Shown piece by piece: positions 1 through 10,148 of a stretch of DNA of 64,000 nt (the stretch's first letter is position 1; each line of letters opens with the position of its first letter). The translations under genes and the position numbers were made by a program. The notes below the pieces were generated by a model, which saw nothing but the letters and a program-made list of their open reading frames with translations, was not told the DNA's origin and ran no database searches. This stretch comes from Planctomycetaceae bacterium (GTDB lineage Bacteria; Planctomycetota; Planctomycetia; Pirellulales; Pirellulaceae), in contig PAPJ01000048.1 in NCBI GenBank assembly GCA_002709045.1, positions 1-64,000 on the forward strand, written 5' to 3'.

Positions 1-3000
1 AGACAAGAGATTGGTCAACCCTTCAGGCATTACACTGGATGACTTTTGAACTTCATCAATATCATCAGCCTGCAGTAAAATAAGCTGTTGACTTTGCGGA
101 TCAAGCAGCGCGATTCCTCCCCTGGCCTCACTTTGTTTCGTTTTTCTCTGATATCCCTGCAGGACTTTACCATCCTGAGTAATCACTCGTAGCGAACTAA
201 AGCCTTCCTTGACCTGTCGGTTGGGCCAGATTAATTCTTCAATAATACGTTCTCCTGACAACGTGGTGCCAAGTCCGGTCAGATCCGGACCAATCGTTCC
301 CCCCTGTCCTTTAATACGATGGCATGAAGCACAGGCCACAGCCTTAAAGACATTCGCACCACGTTCGGCATCCCCCGTCCTGATTGCCTGTTGTTTAAGA
401 GATTTTATCAAGGACTCACTGTAACTAGGTGGTTTTGCACTAACCCCTAACTTTGATGCAATCACCGTGAGTAGTTGTTGGTCAGCTCGTCCTGTTGCCA
501 GTATTACCGACAATAGTTGCTGAATCTGTTGGTGATCAACATCAACTTTCTGTAATTCTGCCGACAACTGTTTAGTAGCATCACGTCGTTGCAAAAGCGA
601 CACGAGTAATTGCTGACGGCCATCATTACTCAACTCGGACTCCAGCAATAATCCAACGCCAGCCTGAATCGCTCGCTCTGAATCCACTACAGCCAAAGCC
701 TTCAGCAATTCCAACTGCAGGCCGAGAGACATTTCAGTATCCAGAAGTTCAATTAGTCCATCACGACCTTGATTCTGCTCAAGTAAGGCCAATGACTGAA
801 ATCCCGCCACCCGGATCTCGTCAGTTGCTTGACTGTTCTGAGCGGCTGCATAAATTCGCGGTTTACATGCATCAACATCCCACGCGCCGGCCAGTAAAAT
901 CGCACCTGTCTGAATAGTGATATATTGACTATCAAAAAATCCAAGCAAGGACGTTTGCCAATCACCGGCGGGACGAACATCTCTATAGCTGGCATTATCC
1001 GCCACAATCCGCAGTGCTTTTCCATGCAGTTCCGGATGATAGACTCCATTAATTTCAAACGTCTCTTCACGCAACGCGAACTCGGAGATGTCATGTGAAT
1101 TGCCGGCAGTCAAAATATTCATCAATACTTCCAGTCTGGGCTGCTCCTTAAGGTCTGTACTCTTAAATGAACGTTTAAGGCTATCAATCAGCTCACCACC
1201 ACCTGATTCCGCCAAAACGACCGCGAGTTCCACTGCATTTTCAAATTTCAAGTCGCCACGTTCGAAGGCAGGTCGCCACACGGCTGCCAAATGCTGAACC
1301 GCCTGTCTGAATGCATAGTCGATCCAGCTATCCATTTCCGCATGAACTGTTTTGGCGGCGACTGCCACACTTTCAGCCCGGGGAATTGACGCACAAGCAA
1401 TAACAGCCTCGAGTCTGACACGTGGATGACTATCGATCACCTTCTGTGACAGCATTTCCAGGGGCGACTCGAGCCTGTCGTGCCAACGGCCAACCATTCG
1501 GGAGGCGAAGGCACGTGCATTTGGATTCGGCGATACCAACAACTTCTCCAGCAGTCTACTATCAACAATCTCGAGAGTTGCCAAGGCACTAATCGCTTCA
1601 AACAAATTGTGATCGTAGTCAACATAAGCAGAGTCTAGCGAAGCCACCCAATTCTTTATTTCTTTAGCAACCTGGGCTTCGTCCCTTACAGTCAATGCCC
1701 GTTTTGCCAGATAACGAGTCACATATTCCGGTGCGGCGAGGCTTTCCACAACTTCTCTCAACGGTGCTTGCAACAGATTCGAAGGCTGTGTTGTTTTGCG
1801 GGTGGTTGAGATTCTCCAGATACGTCCATGTGCCTTGTCCCGATCGGGATGGCGATAAGCATCATCCTGATGACATGTAATCGGGTTATACCAGTCCACC
1901 ACGTACACTGCTCCATCAGGCCCTACCTTGACATCTACGGGTCGAAAATTCCGATGAGATGAAGTTAATAACGGCGTTTCCCAGTTCAGACTAAACCCGG
2001 ATTGGCGGTCCTCCAATGAAAACCGTTTAATACGATTCTGTTTAAAGTCGCCGACCACAAAGTGACCCTGATATTCCGATGGAAGATGACGCCCCTCCAG
2101 CAACCCGATACCGCAGTATCCACCCGGGTCACCGATACGCCCTAGTCTTCGACGATGATGTACAGGAATTTGTCCGGGTGACAGAAAACTAACACCGCCT
2201 GCTCCGTCGACACATAAAATCTGGCCCCACCGATCGAATCCAACCCCCCAGGGATTACCTGGTCCCATAAAATCATCCAGCAACGGGTCTAACTGTTGCC
2301 GACGCGGACGCAAGCGATAAAACCCTGCCTGATACAATTCACTGTTTCCCCACGGCGTTTCGACCCGCGACTCACAACCATCCCCCTGACCGAAATACAA
2401 CTCACCGTCAGGACTCCAGACAAATGAGTTTATTGTCTGATGCGAGTCACCATTACCAAAGCCTCCCAGCATGACTTCCCGGATATCTGCTCGCAAATCA
2501 CCATCGACATCGCGTAAAAACAATACCTCTGTATTTTGTCCCACGTAGATCCCCCCTTCACCCCATTCAATACCCGTCGGGATATTTAAGCCTTCGGCAA
2601 AGACGGTCGACTTATCTGCCTGTCCATCCTGATCGGTGTCTTGCAGAACAATGACTTTGTCATTTGGTACATCTCCAGGAAAAACATGTGGATAGGTCGT
2701 CGTAACGGTAACATACATTCGTCCTGCCGGATCCCAGCGTAAATTTAAGGGTGATGTTAGGCCATGCTCTTGCGATGCGAATAGATTAACCTCAAATCCT
2801 TCCGGCACTTCAAAGGACTCGATTTCCGCCTGAATGTCAGCATGGGAGTCGCCATGTAACTTCTCCGGTGCGGGGCGATTATATCCAGGGTCTGCTTCCG
2901 CTCGTGCGACAGCAAATATTCTTTGCTCGGCAATCGCGACCAGCGGCAACAGTTTTTTCCATTCTTCGCGAAACGGTATATAATTTTCACCTCCACGAGT

Positions 3001-3804
3001 GAACTCACGCTGCGAATCATCACCATACAACAGTTTCCAGTTAGCCGGCCGCCAATAGTCATACCAAAGCCGTTGTTTTTCCCGAACTGCCTGCAGGAGG
3101 GTTACATCAAGTTGTCCGCCGGCGGACTCGACTCCCAATTGAGCGGCTATTTCCGAAGCAACGGTACTTTGTTGTGATGGCAGAATATGAATCCCGTTAG
3201 AGGTCAATCGTTTGAACTCCGGTGAAAACAGATTCACAAAACTGGTGTTAAATTCATCGCTTAATTTCTTTGTAATTTTTACATATGCCTGCAACGTCAG
3301 ATTATGCTTTGACAAATCAGGAAGCCGATGATTTTCCGGTTTTTCAAAACGAATCGGTGTAACCAAAACTACTTGGCGTGCCTGTTGGGTGATTACTTTC
3401 AACAAAGAGCGATAATGTTCTTCAAACCGTGGCAGACTGGCAAGTCCATCCATTGATTCCATTTTGCCAAACTGCAGAATGGCAACGGTCATGCCAATCC
3501 GACGGAATTGTTCCAGTTGATTACCAAATCCATCGGGGCGCCAGCGTTCCTTAACTGTCCCCAGGCGATAGACCGTATCTGCCTCCCACGAGAGATCACG
3601 GAAGCGAACCTCTGTTTCCAAATTTACGAATGTTTTCGTTAAGGTCGTTTCGAGTTCTCCGCAACGAACACCGCGCACCATATTGGTGCCCCCCAAAAAT
3701 GCAACTACATCTCCATCTTCGAGTTGAAAACGATCGTTACCAGACAAACTGGACACGCACGTTATACTCCACAGAAGAAGAGTTAATACTGCCCCCAATC
3801 GCAT
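1..3804 (-). CDS. SGNH-like + PVC propeller + HEAT + cytochrome c fusion protein, cut by the window edge
   Basis: This is one stop-free reverse frame of 1268 codons that runs off the left edge, so the C-terminus is missing. A signal peptide (MRLGAVLTLLLW, processed near CVSSLSG) is followed by an SGNH/GDSL-like domain at about residues 30-230, then a PVC-type propeller (putative membrane-bound dehydrogenase family) at about 325-750 with DxDxDGxxD calcium-like loops, then HEAT-type helices at about 750-1120, then a cytochrome c motif CASCH at residue 1158. The SGNH block I reads FLGGTN, without the usual GDS serine; the block V histidine (NGIHIL) remains. An in-frame ATG at 3819 is the alternative start; I prefer 3804 because GGGGA lies 8-9 bases upstream of it. 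It is divergent from the DUF1549 gene at 3934. A periplasmic redox or binding role is likely; the substrate is unknown. Confidence 0.85.
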   Translation of the reverse strand, partial: MRLGAVLTLLLWSITCVSSLSGNDRFQLEDGDVVAFLGGTNMVRGVRCGELETTLTKTFVNLETEVRFRDLSWEADTVYRLGTVKERWRPDGFGNQLEQFRRIGMTVAILQFGKMESMDGLASLPRFEEHYRSLLKVITQQARQVVLVTPIRFEKPENHRLPDLSKHNLTLQAYVKITKKLSDEFNTSFVNLFSPEFKRLTSNGIHILPSQQSTVASEIAAQLGVESAGGQLDVTLLQAVREKQRLWYDYWRPANWKLLYGDDSQREFTRGGENYIPFREEWKKLLPLVAIAEQRIFAVARAEADPGYNRPAPEKLHGDSHADIQAEIESFEVPEGFEVNLFASQEHGLTSPLNLRWDPAGRMYVTVTTTYPHVFPGDVPNDKVIVLQDTDQDGQADKSTVFAEGLNIPTGIEWGEGGIYVGQNTEVLFLRDVDGDLRADIREVMLGGFGNGDSHQTINSFVWSPDGELYFGQGDGCESRVETPWGNSELYQAGFYRLRPRRQQLDPLLDDFMGPGNPWGVGFDRWGQILCVDGAGGVSFLSPGQIPVHHRRRLGRIGDPGGYCGIGLLEGRHLPSEYQGHFVVGDFKQNRIKRFSLEDRQSGFSLNWETPLLTSSHRNFRPVDVKVGPDGAVYVVDWYNPITCHQDDAYRHPDRDKAHGRIWRISTTRKTTQPSNLLQAPLREVVESLAAPEYVTRYLAKRALTVRDEAQVAKEIKNWVASLDSAYVDYDHNLFEAISALATLEIVDSRLLEKLLVSPNPNARAFASRMVGRWHDRLESPLEMLSQKVIDSHPRVRLEAVIACASIPRAESVAVAAKTVHAEMDSWIDYAFRQAVQHLAAVWRPAFERGDLKFENAVELAVVLAESGGGELIDSLKRSFKSTDLKEQPRLEVLMNILTAGNSHDISEFALREETFEINGVYHPELHGKALRIVADNASYRDVRPAGDWQTSLLGFFDSQYITIQTGAILLAGAWDVDACKPRIYAAAQNSQATDEIRVAGFQSLALLEQNQGRDGLIELLDTEMSLGLQLELLKALAVVDSERAIQAGVGLLLESELSNDGRQQLLVSLLQRRDATKQLSAELQKVDVDHQQIQQLLSVILATGRADQQLLTVIASKLGVSAKPPSYSESLIKSLKQQAIRTGDAERGANVFKAVACASCHRIKGQGGTIGPDLTGLGTTLSGERIIEELIWPNRQVKEGFSSLRVITQDGKVLQGYQRKTKQSEARGGIALLDPQSQQLILLQADDIDEVQKSSSVMPEGLTNLLS

Positions 3805-3933
3805 AATCAAATTCCCCATAAACTGATCGATTTCACGCGTTTATTTTAGGCTATTTACAGGTCTTCGTTCCAATCTTCTGCGATTATGCAATCAACGCAG
3901 AAAAGTACAGCCACAGCATCTATAATTGAAAGT

Positions 3934-6900
3934 ATGCGAAACATCACTATTGTTATTCTGCTAATATTGCCTTTCGGTCAGGCGTTGGCCGGTGAGGACA
4001 CCAGTGCAGAGATTGAATTTTTCGAAAAACGCATCCGCCCGGTACTCGTTACCAAATGTTATGAATGTCATAGTTCAATAGCATCGGATATTAAGGGCGG
4101 TCTAGTACTCGATTCACGTAATGCCATTCGTAAGGGCGGTGATTCGGGACCGGCAGTCGTCCCCGGCAAAATTGCAGACAGCCTTCTCTATTCCGCCCTG
4201 CTCCACGACAGCTTTGAAATGCCACCGGATGAAAAACTTCCCCAAAATATCATCAATGATTTTAAGCTCTGGATTGAATCCGGAGCCGCTGATCCCCGCG
4301 ATATGCCACCCAACGCAGAACAACTTTCAGCGCAGATTTGGGAAGACGCTTTTCAATCGCGTAAAGACTTATGGAGTTTCCAGGCACCGCAAGAGTATCC
4401 ACCGCCAGAGGTCAGCGACACTAATTGGTCTAAACTTCCAATTGACCGTTTCGTACTCAAGTTACTATCTAACAATGGATTAACACCCTCGACGTCTGCC
4501 GATAAGACTACCTTGATTCGCCGCCTCAGTTACATCTTAACCGGATTACCGCCAACCAGGCAGGAAATAGCGGACTTCGTCAGCGACGAAACAGCCGATG
4601 CGTGGCCTGCTATCATTTCTCACTATTTATCCTCCCCTCATTTTGGCGAGCGTTTTGCGCGACACTGGATGGATGTCGTACGTTACACCGACACCTACGG
4701 ATATGAATGGGATGTACCAGCCAAGGGGGCGTGGCGTTACCGGGACTATCTTATTCGGGCTTTCAATTCTGACATTCCCTTCGACCAGTTAATCCGAGAA
4801 CAAATCGCCGGAGACCTGCTCCCAGAGCCTCGCATCAATAAAGAACTTGAACTGATTGAATCGCATATCGGCCCTATGTTCTACCAGTTGGGTGAACATC
4901 GGCACGGAGACAGTCAGGAATTCGAAGGTATCCATCAAGAGATGATTGATAATAAGGTGGACGCTTTCTCCAAGGCATTCCAAGCAATCACCATTGCCTG
5001 TGCAAGATGCCACGATCACAAACTCGATCCCATCTCACAAAATGAGTATTATGCCTTAGCCGGTACTTTTATGTCTTCTCGCTGGATCAGCCGCACCATT
5101 GATTTACCAAGGCGTAATGCCGAAATAAAAAATCGGCTTTCGAGCGCCAAGGCTGAACTGCGTGACTTATTAGTTAAGGCCTGGATCGATGACGTAAAAA
5201 GTAACATCAACATATCAGCTCTTGACGCGATTCAACCGGCAACCAAGCTACCCATCGGCGATATCAATCACCCCTGGAATGAGATTCACAAGCTGGAAGA
5301 CTCTCAAATTGCCGACAAATGGTCCGAGTTACGTGAAACATACCGGAAGACCGACCTGGAAGCAGAACAATACAACCGTATCCATTACATTCTGGTGGCT
5401 GATTTTCGTCAGGGAGATATTGAGGGGTGGTTTACAGATGGTCACGGAATTGAAACGATCAGTAAGTCCGGTGAATTTACAGTTCACCGAGGTGATCAAT
5501 TTGTAAAATCATTGCTCTTACCGGGAGTTGCGACATCACGTCTATCCACCAAACTTAACGGGGCACTGCGAAGCCCCTTAACGGAGGAATTCTCAGGTTT
5601 CTTTCTGCACGCTTTAACTTCCGGAGGTGATTTTTCTGCTCAACGAACTGTCATTGACAACGCCTTTCTATGCGAAAAACAGCAGTACTACGCAGAGGAT
5701 CGGTATTCGTGGAAGACACTTAACCTTTACAAGGAAGAAGAGCGGAAAATTTTTCTCGAATTCACTACGAAGACAAGCAATCCAAATTTTCCTCCGCGAT
5801 GGGGTTTGGGAAAAAAACTGACCGAATCGATGGAGACTTCTCCGGATAGTTGGTTCTCGGTCAGCAAAATCTACATGGCTCAGGGCCCCGGCTCTCCTAA
5901 AAAACGGCTTACCGCTTTTGTCCAGTTATTAGAATCCGGTACTCCTGACAGTAAGAAGTCGGCTGCTATTCTGTATCAACAATGGCTAGCCACGATGGTC
6001 AAGGTCTGGGGGGAAGGCAGCGCCACGGACGACCAGATTCAGGTTCTCAATAATCTTCTGCAAACCCCCTGGGTTAGTAAGTCTGCCACTGACGAACGAT
6101 TAAAGCCGATGGTTGATACTTACCGCAGCCTCGAATCGCTGATTAAACCACCACGTACAGTCAATGGTCTGGCCGATCACGACCCCGGCAAAGACTACAG
6201 GCTTAACGTTCGTGGTAGTTATTATGAACTGGGAGATCCGGTACCTCGTGGTTACCTAAGGTTATTTTCAAAGGCGGGCACTGACTCTGTAGCCTTTCGT
6301 TCCAGTGAAAGTGGTCGGCTGGAATTAGCCAATCTGGTCGCATCGGCTAAGAATCCACTTACGGCTCGTGTCTATGTAAACCGGGTATGGCAATGGTTGT
6401 TTGGCACGGGCATTGTTGACACGCCAAGCAATTTTGGAGAATTAGGCGGACGTCCTTCCCACCCCCGCCTTTTAGACTGGTTAACGCTTCGTTTCGTAGA
6501 TAGTGGATGGTCCACAAAAACACTGGTTCGGGAAATTTTACTAACTCAAACCTGGCGGCAATCGGGAAAAGTGAGCGCTGAGGCACTAAGAATTGATCCG
6601 TCTAATCGGTTATTACATCATTTTGCCACTCGCCGCCTAGAAGCCGAAGCCATCGGCGATGCAATGCTTGCCAGTGCCGGCACCTTAGATCGGCGTTTAT
6701 ATGGTCGTCCGCACAATCCATTCCGTACAGCTGAAGACGAGATGAAACGATTATTTAGTGGACCAGTGGATGCTAATCGCCGACGAATGATTTACACCAA
6801 GGTAACCATTATGGAACCGGCGAAGTTTCTGGCAACGTTTAACTCACCGAATCCCAAGATCCCGACCGGTGCCCGCGACGTCACCAACACACCCGCTCAG

Positions 6901-7188
6901 GCTCTAACGCTGCTAAATCATCCATTCGCAACTGAAGTCGCGCGCCAATGGGGTGAACAGGTTTTAACCCGCAAAGACACGGAACCTCTGGCTCGACTTG
7001 AAGCGATGCTGGAACGTGCATTGAGCCGATCAATCTCGTCAGCCGAACTTTCGGAGTGGGAGTCCACGCTATTCAAGCTTGCCAATTTACGTAATGTTCC
7101 TGAAAATGAAATAATGAAGAATCAGGAACTTTGGTCTGATATTGCACATACAATCTTTAATACTAAAGAATTTATTTACCTCCGCTAA
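3934..7188 (+). CDS. DUF1549/DUF1553 cytochrome-like secreted protein (PSCyt1-PSCyt2-PSD1)
   Basis: The protein has 1084 residues. A signal peptide (MRNITIVILLILPFGQALA) is followed by a Planctomycete cytochrome c domain with CYECH at residues 42-46. The DUF1549 domain lies at about 150-370 and ends with a second heme-type motif, CARCHDHKLDP, at 356. A long unique middle region (about 400-740) precedes DUF1553 at about 790-1070 (VNRVWQWLFGTGIV, PSHPRLLDWL). The frame is open from an ATG at 3886, but the ATG at 3934 puts the signal peptide at the N-terminus, so I chose it. The DUF1501 gene begins 17 bases after the stop, so the two are surely cotranscribed. Members of this family are exported and probably bind heme; no enzymatic reaction is established. 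A polysaccharide-related role is inference from neighbours. Confidence 0.9.
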   Translation: MRNITIVILLILPFGQALAGEDTSAEIEFFEKRIRPVLVTKCYECHSSIASDIKGGLVLDSRNAIRKGGDSGPAVVPGKIADSLLYSALLHDSFEMPPDEKLPQNIINDFKLWIESGAADPRDMPPNAEQLSAQIWEDAFQSRKDLWSFQAPQEYPPPEVSDTNWSKLPIDRFVLKLLSNNGLTPSTSADKTTLIRRLSYILTGLPPTRQEIADFVSDETADAWPAIISHYLSSPHFGERFARHWMDVVRYTDTYGYEWDVPAKGAWRYRDYLIRAFNSDIPFDQLIREQIAGDLLPEPRINKELELIESHIGPMFYQLGEHRHGDSQEFEGIHQEMIDNKVDAFSKAFQAITIACARCHDHKLDPISQNEYYALAGTFMSSRWISRTIDLPRRNAEIKNRLSSAKAELRDLLVKAWIDDVKSNINISALDAIQPATKLPIGDINHPWNEIHKLEDSQIADKWSELRETYRKTDLEAEQYNRIHYILVADFRQGDIEGWFTDGHGIETISKSGEFTVHRGDQFVKSLLLPGVATSRLSTKLNGALRSPLTEEFSGFFLHALTSGGDFSAQRTVIDNAFLCEKQQYYAEDRYSWKTLNLYKEEERKIFLEFTTKTSNPNFPPRWGLGKKLTESMETSPDSWFSVSKIYMAQGPGSPKKRLTAFVQLLESGTPDSKKSAAILYQQWLATMVKVWGEGSATDDQIQVLNNLLQTPWVSKSATDERLKPMVDTYRSLESLIKPPRTVNGLADHDPGKDYRLNVRGSYYELGDPVPRGYLRLFSKAGTDSVAFRSSESGRLELANLVASAKNPLTARVYVNRVWQWLFGTGIVDTPSNFGELGGRPSHPRLLDWLTLRFVDSGWSTKTLVREILLTQTWRQSGKVSAEALRIDPSNRLLHHFATRRLEAEAIGDAMLASAGTLDRRLYGRPHNPFRTAEDEMKRLFSGPVDANRRRMIYTKVTIMEPAKFLATFNSPNPKIPTGARDVTNTPAQALTLLNHPFATEVARQWGEQVLTRKDTEPLARLEAMLERALSRSISSAELSEWESTLFKLANLRNVPENEIMKNQELWSDIAHTIFNTKEFIYLR

Positions 7189-7205
7189 GAAATTTACCTT
7201 TACGC

Positions 7206-8600
7206 ATGTCCCCGGTTAATCGCAGACAAATATTGAAAGACGCATCCATCGGCTTTGGCATGATGGCGTTTTCTTCACTGGCAGCTCGCATGAGTCATGC
7301 GCAACCACTGGCTCATTATGCGGCACGTGCCAAACATGTAATTCTTTGTTTTATGGATGGCGGCCCGAGTCATGTTGACACGTTTGATCCAAAACCCGAA
7401 TTGACCAGACAGGAAGGCAAAGCAATCGGAACAGAAAATGTCTCCGTGCTGTCACAAAGTGCGGCAAGCAGGGTCTGGCTGGGAGAACGTTGGAAGTCAC
7501 GCCAACGAGGAGAGAGCGGTTTGCCAGTCAGTGACTTACTTCCCCACATCGCATCCTTAGCAGATGATTTATGTGTCGTTCGTTCACTCGTCGGAAAACA
7601 ACCTCTACACGGACAACAGGCATTACTTATGCATACAGGCCGGGAAACGGGTCGGGCTCCGAGTTGGGGCAGTTGGGTTTCCTACGGACTGGGCTCCGAC
7701 AACAAAAACCTACCCAGTTATGTTCTGCTGAACAACGACTGGATTCCTAACGGTGGATATGAGAACTTTGGCAGTGCCTTCCTGCCGGCCAATCACGCAG
7801 CCATGATGCTACGGGCAAAAGGAACTCCTGTCGATAACATTATCGCTAGTGACCCTCAATCCATTCAGCGACAAAAACTTGCTTTGCTCAAACAACAGGA
7901 CCAACAGTTTGGTCAACAGGCGAGTGAACCAGAGGTTATTGAGGCAGCCATAAAAAACTACGAAAAAGCTTTCTCGATGCAGACATCAATCCCCGGTCTG
8001 GCTGATCTGAACGACGAACCGGAATACATCCACAAACTTTACGGGACCGACAGCAAGAATGAATATCAGAAGTACTACGCGATGCAGTGTCTACGAGCCC
8101 GCCGACTGGTGGAACAAGGGGTTCGCTTCATCGAAATCACCTGTCCGCTGACACATGTCAACAACTCGCCGTGGGATCAGCACGCCAACCTCCTAAAGCA
8201 TCACAACGAGAATGCACTGATTACTGACCAGTCCGTTGCTGCTTTGATCAAAGATCTTAAACAACGGGGGTTACTTGAAGAGACGATTGTTATCTGGGCC
8301 GGTGAAATGGGACGCACGCCACATACACCGCGTATTACTGAAACGGTCGGCCGGGACCATCATGTAAATGGTTATTCGATCTTTCTGGCTGGCGGAGGAT
8401 TTAAGGGCGGAACCGCTTATGGAACAACCGATGCATTTGGCAATAGCGTTGTTGATAACCCGCTACTCATTCAGGATATTCAGGCCACAGTCTTTCATCA
8501 ACTCGGTTTAGATCACGAACGTTTAACTTATCGCTTTGGTGGTCGCGACGTCAGTTTAACAGATGTCCACGGTCACGTTGTACGAGAATTAATCTCTTAA
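7206..8600 (+). CDS. DUF1501 family Tat-exported protein (sulfatase/alkaline phosphatase superfamily fold)
   Basis: The 464-residue protein starts with a twin-arginine signal (NRRQILKDASIGFG), so it is probably folded before export. DUF1501 landmarks are present in order: MDGGPSHVDTFDPKP near residue 50, WDQHAN near 320, GEMGRTP near 365 and GRDHH near 382. The end reads LTYRFGGRDVSLTDVHGH. These Asp, His and Glu residues resemble the metal ligands of the alkaline phosphatase superfamily; that is inference. It directly follows a DUF1549/1553 gene and belongs to the cassette-type DUF1501 subclass (GRDHH, KPEL). The substrate is unknown. Confidence 0.9.
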   Translation: MSPVNRRQILKDASIGFGMMAFSSLAARMSHAQPLAHYAARAKHVILCFMDGGPSHVDTFDPKPELTRQEGKAIGTENVSVLSQSAASRVWLGERWKSRQRGESGLPVSDLLPHIASLADDLCVVRSLVGKQPLHGQQALLMHTGRETGRAPSWGSWVSYGLGSDNKNLPSYVLLNNDWIPNGGYENFGSAFLPANHAAMMLRAKGTPVDNIIASDPQSIQRQKLALLKQQDQQFGQQASEPEVIEAAIKNYEKAFSMQTSIPGLADLNDEPEYIHKLYGTDSKNEYQKYYAMQCLRARRLVEQGVRFIEITCPLTHVNNSPWDQHANLLKHHNENALITDQSVAALIKDLKQRGLLEETIVIWAGEMGRTPHTPRITETVGRDHHVNGYSIFLAGGGFKGGTAYGTTDAFGNSVVDNPLLIQDIQATVFHQLGLDHERLTYRFGGRDVSLTDVHGHVVRELIS

Positions 8601-8642
8601 AAACTCTATAAAACGGCGTAATAGCTGATCTTACGACAAAGT

Positions 8643-10112
8643 TTAGCTACTCTTCTCATCTAATGGAAAGATTGGTCTGGTGAGCTTTTTCCAGGGTAGA
8701 CGCTGTACATCTGACATCGTCATTCCGTCGGTATCTGCCCGGACTATCAGCGGATCGAATCGGGAATAGTACTGAAAATTACTTGCTGTCTTCAGTACTG
8801 CCAGCTTAGCCTGCGAGACATTAACTCCAAATTGCTCATAACAAATCGGATGATTGCCTCCAATACCTTCTGTTTCTGTAACTGCCACCAACACATGCCC
8901 GATTCTTAGCAGTGCTGCCCGACCTGCATCGTAGCTATTATTCCCAATCACCTCGACCTCGATCAATCCACCACCAAGTTTTAGGATTTCACATTCCACA
9001 TTCAGCGGTCTGCTAAATGTACTATCCTGTTTCCCGCCAAGTTCAACAGACAGTCGATTTCCGACACCCGTCTCAAAGGACATGCTCACAACCTCCCGAT
9101 CCACCATTGGCACTAAGCAGTCGCGCTGACACTCCACCTCCAGTAAGTGCTGTAACAGAATCGTACTGTCGCCGGGAGCTCCGCCAAAGACTGAGTCGCC
9201 TGTATCCGACAGCACCACAAAACGTTCCGATTCGATAGCCAGCTGTACAGCCTCTTTAGGTTTTACGCTTTGCTGATTCATAAATCGCCGACGATTATCC
9301 CAGGCAAACTGAGCCATTTCCGCGGCCACCGATCCTGCAAGAGTCGGATCATCATCAGCAACAACAATAACGGCCCAGCCTGCCTCGGATATATCAAGCC
9401 AGGGTTGCATGGGACAGGGGCTAACCGATAGCACCTGCGGCGATTGTTCATACTCTCTAGCCAGTTGAAACCATTCATGCATGGGCCCCTCGGGAGTCGT
9501 CAGAAACTGTTCCTGATGAGTGAGCATTGGGATTTTCCGCAGCGCCATGACTGAGTGCACTTCCCCTTTCAATTCACGAATCAACAGCTGTCCGGCGTGA
9601 TAACCCGTATCAAACGGATCATGAGGTTGCGTGCGATGCGCTACGATTGCATTGGCATGTTCACACATCAGCTCGGTAACGTTAGCATGATGATCTAAGG
9701 CCACAATGACTGGTACATGCGGACCCACCGAATCTCTACATTTGGAAATAACATCACCTTCACAATCATCAAGATGCTCTGCCTGTGCAGCGCCGTGCAA
9801 ATCCAGAAACACAGCATCGAGAGGTTTTAACTCAGCAAGACCGTCACAAATATTCCTCACGAAGAATTCGTGCGTTTGCCTGGTTATGAGCCCACTGGCA
9901 CCGGCCCAACCGCGCACTAGCGGCACAGGTGTCCAGTTAAAATCATTGTCAGCACAGGCTTTGTTAAATCCTGCCAGCGGTCCGGACTGCATTCCATATT
10001 TCAATACAGCCTCACGTTGGTATAAACCAAATTGTTTAAACGTTTGCAATGTAGTCGGAGTTCGACTGAAGGAATTCGTCTCCTGACCATATTTAGCAAT
10101 GGCTATTCGCAC
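8643..10112 (-). CDS. M81 family metallopeptidase (MlrC-like)
   Basis: The protein has 489 residues and matches the M81/MlrC family, named after an enzyme that cleaves linearised microcystin. Visible landmarks are RIAIAKYGQETNSF at the N-terminus, FLDLHGA and ALDHHANV, which supply Asp and His residues for a zinc site, and RTQPHDPFDTG. The C-terminal half (FGGAPGDSTILL) matches the MlrC C-terminal domain. The start is GTG at 10112, because GGTGGAG lies six bases upstream and the protein then begins in the canonical way; a GTG at 10124 is also open but lies inside that ribosome binding site. There is no signal peptide. Most family members have nothing to do with microcystin, so the physiological substrate is open. 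A DUF1501 gene ends 36 bases upstream on the same strand. Confidence 0.85.
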   Translation of the reverse strand: MRIAIAKYGQETNSFSRTPTTLQTFKQFGLYQREAVLKYGMQSGPLAGFNKACADNDFNWTPVPLVRGWAGASGLITRQTHEFFVRNICDGLAELKPLDAVFLDLHGAAQAEHLDDCEGDVISKCRDSVGPHVPVIVALDHHANVTELMCEHANAIVAHRTQPHDPFDTGYHAGQLLIRELKGEVHSVMALRKIPMLTHQEQFLTTPEGPMHEWFQLAREYEQSPQVLSVSPCPMQPWLDISEAGWAVIVVADDDPTLAGSVAAEMAQFAWDNRRRFMNQQSVKPKEAVQLAIESERFVVLSDTGDSVFGGAPGDSTILLQHLLEVECQRDCLVPMVDREVVSMSFETGVGNRLSVELGGKQDSTFSRPLNVECEILKLGGGLIEVEVIGNNSYDAGRAALLRIGHVLVAVTETEGIGGNHPICYEQFGVNVSQAKLAVLKTASNFQYYSRFDPLIVRADTDGMTMSDVQRLPWKKLTRPIFPLDEKSS

Positions 10113-10118
10113 CAGAGA

Positions 10119-10125
10119 CTCCACC
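10119..10125 (-). promoter_or_regulatory. Ribosome binding site deciding the M81 peptidase start
   Basis: GGTGGAG on the minus strand sits six bases before the GTG at 10112. This spacing selects that codon over the GTG at 10124. Confidence 0.6.
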
Positions 10126-10148
10126 GGGATGGGAATTTATTACAGGTC

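Noticed and set aside
4121..4483. 120-codon frame inside the first DUF1549 gene
   Set aside because: It overlaps the conserved cytochrome-like domain in another frame and has no independent features.
8601..8644. Short inverted repeats between convergent DUF1501 and M81 genes
   Set aside because: Two separate 5-bp matches (AAACT/AGTTT and CGTAA/TTACG) are within chance for this length.
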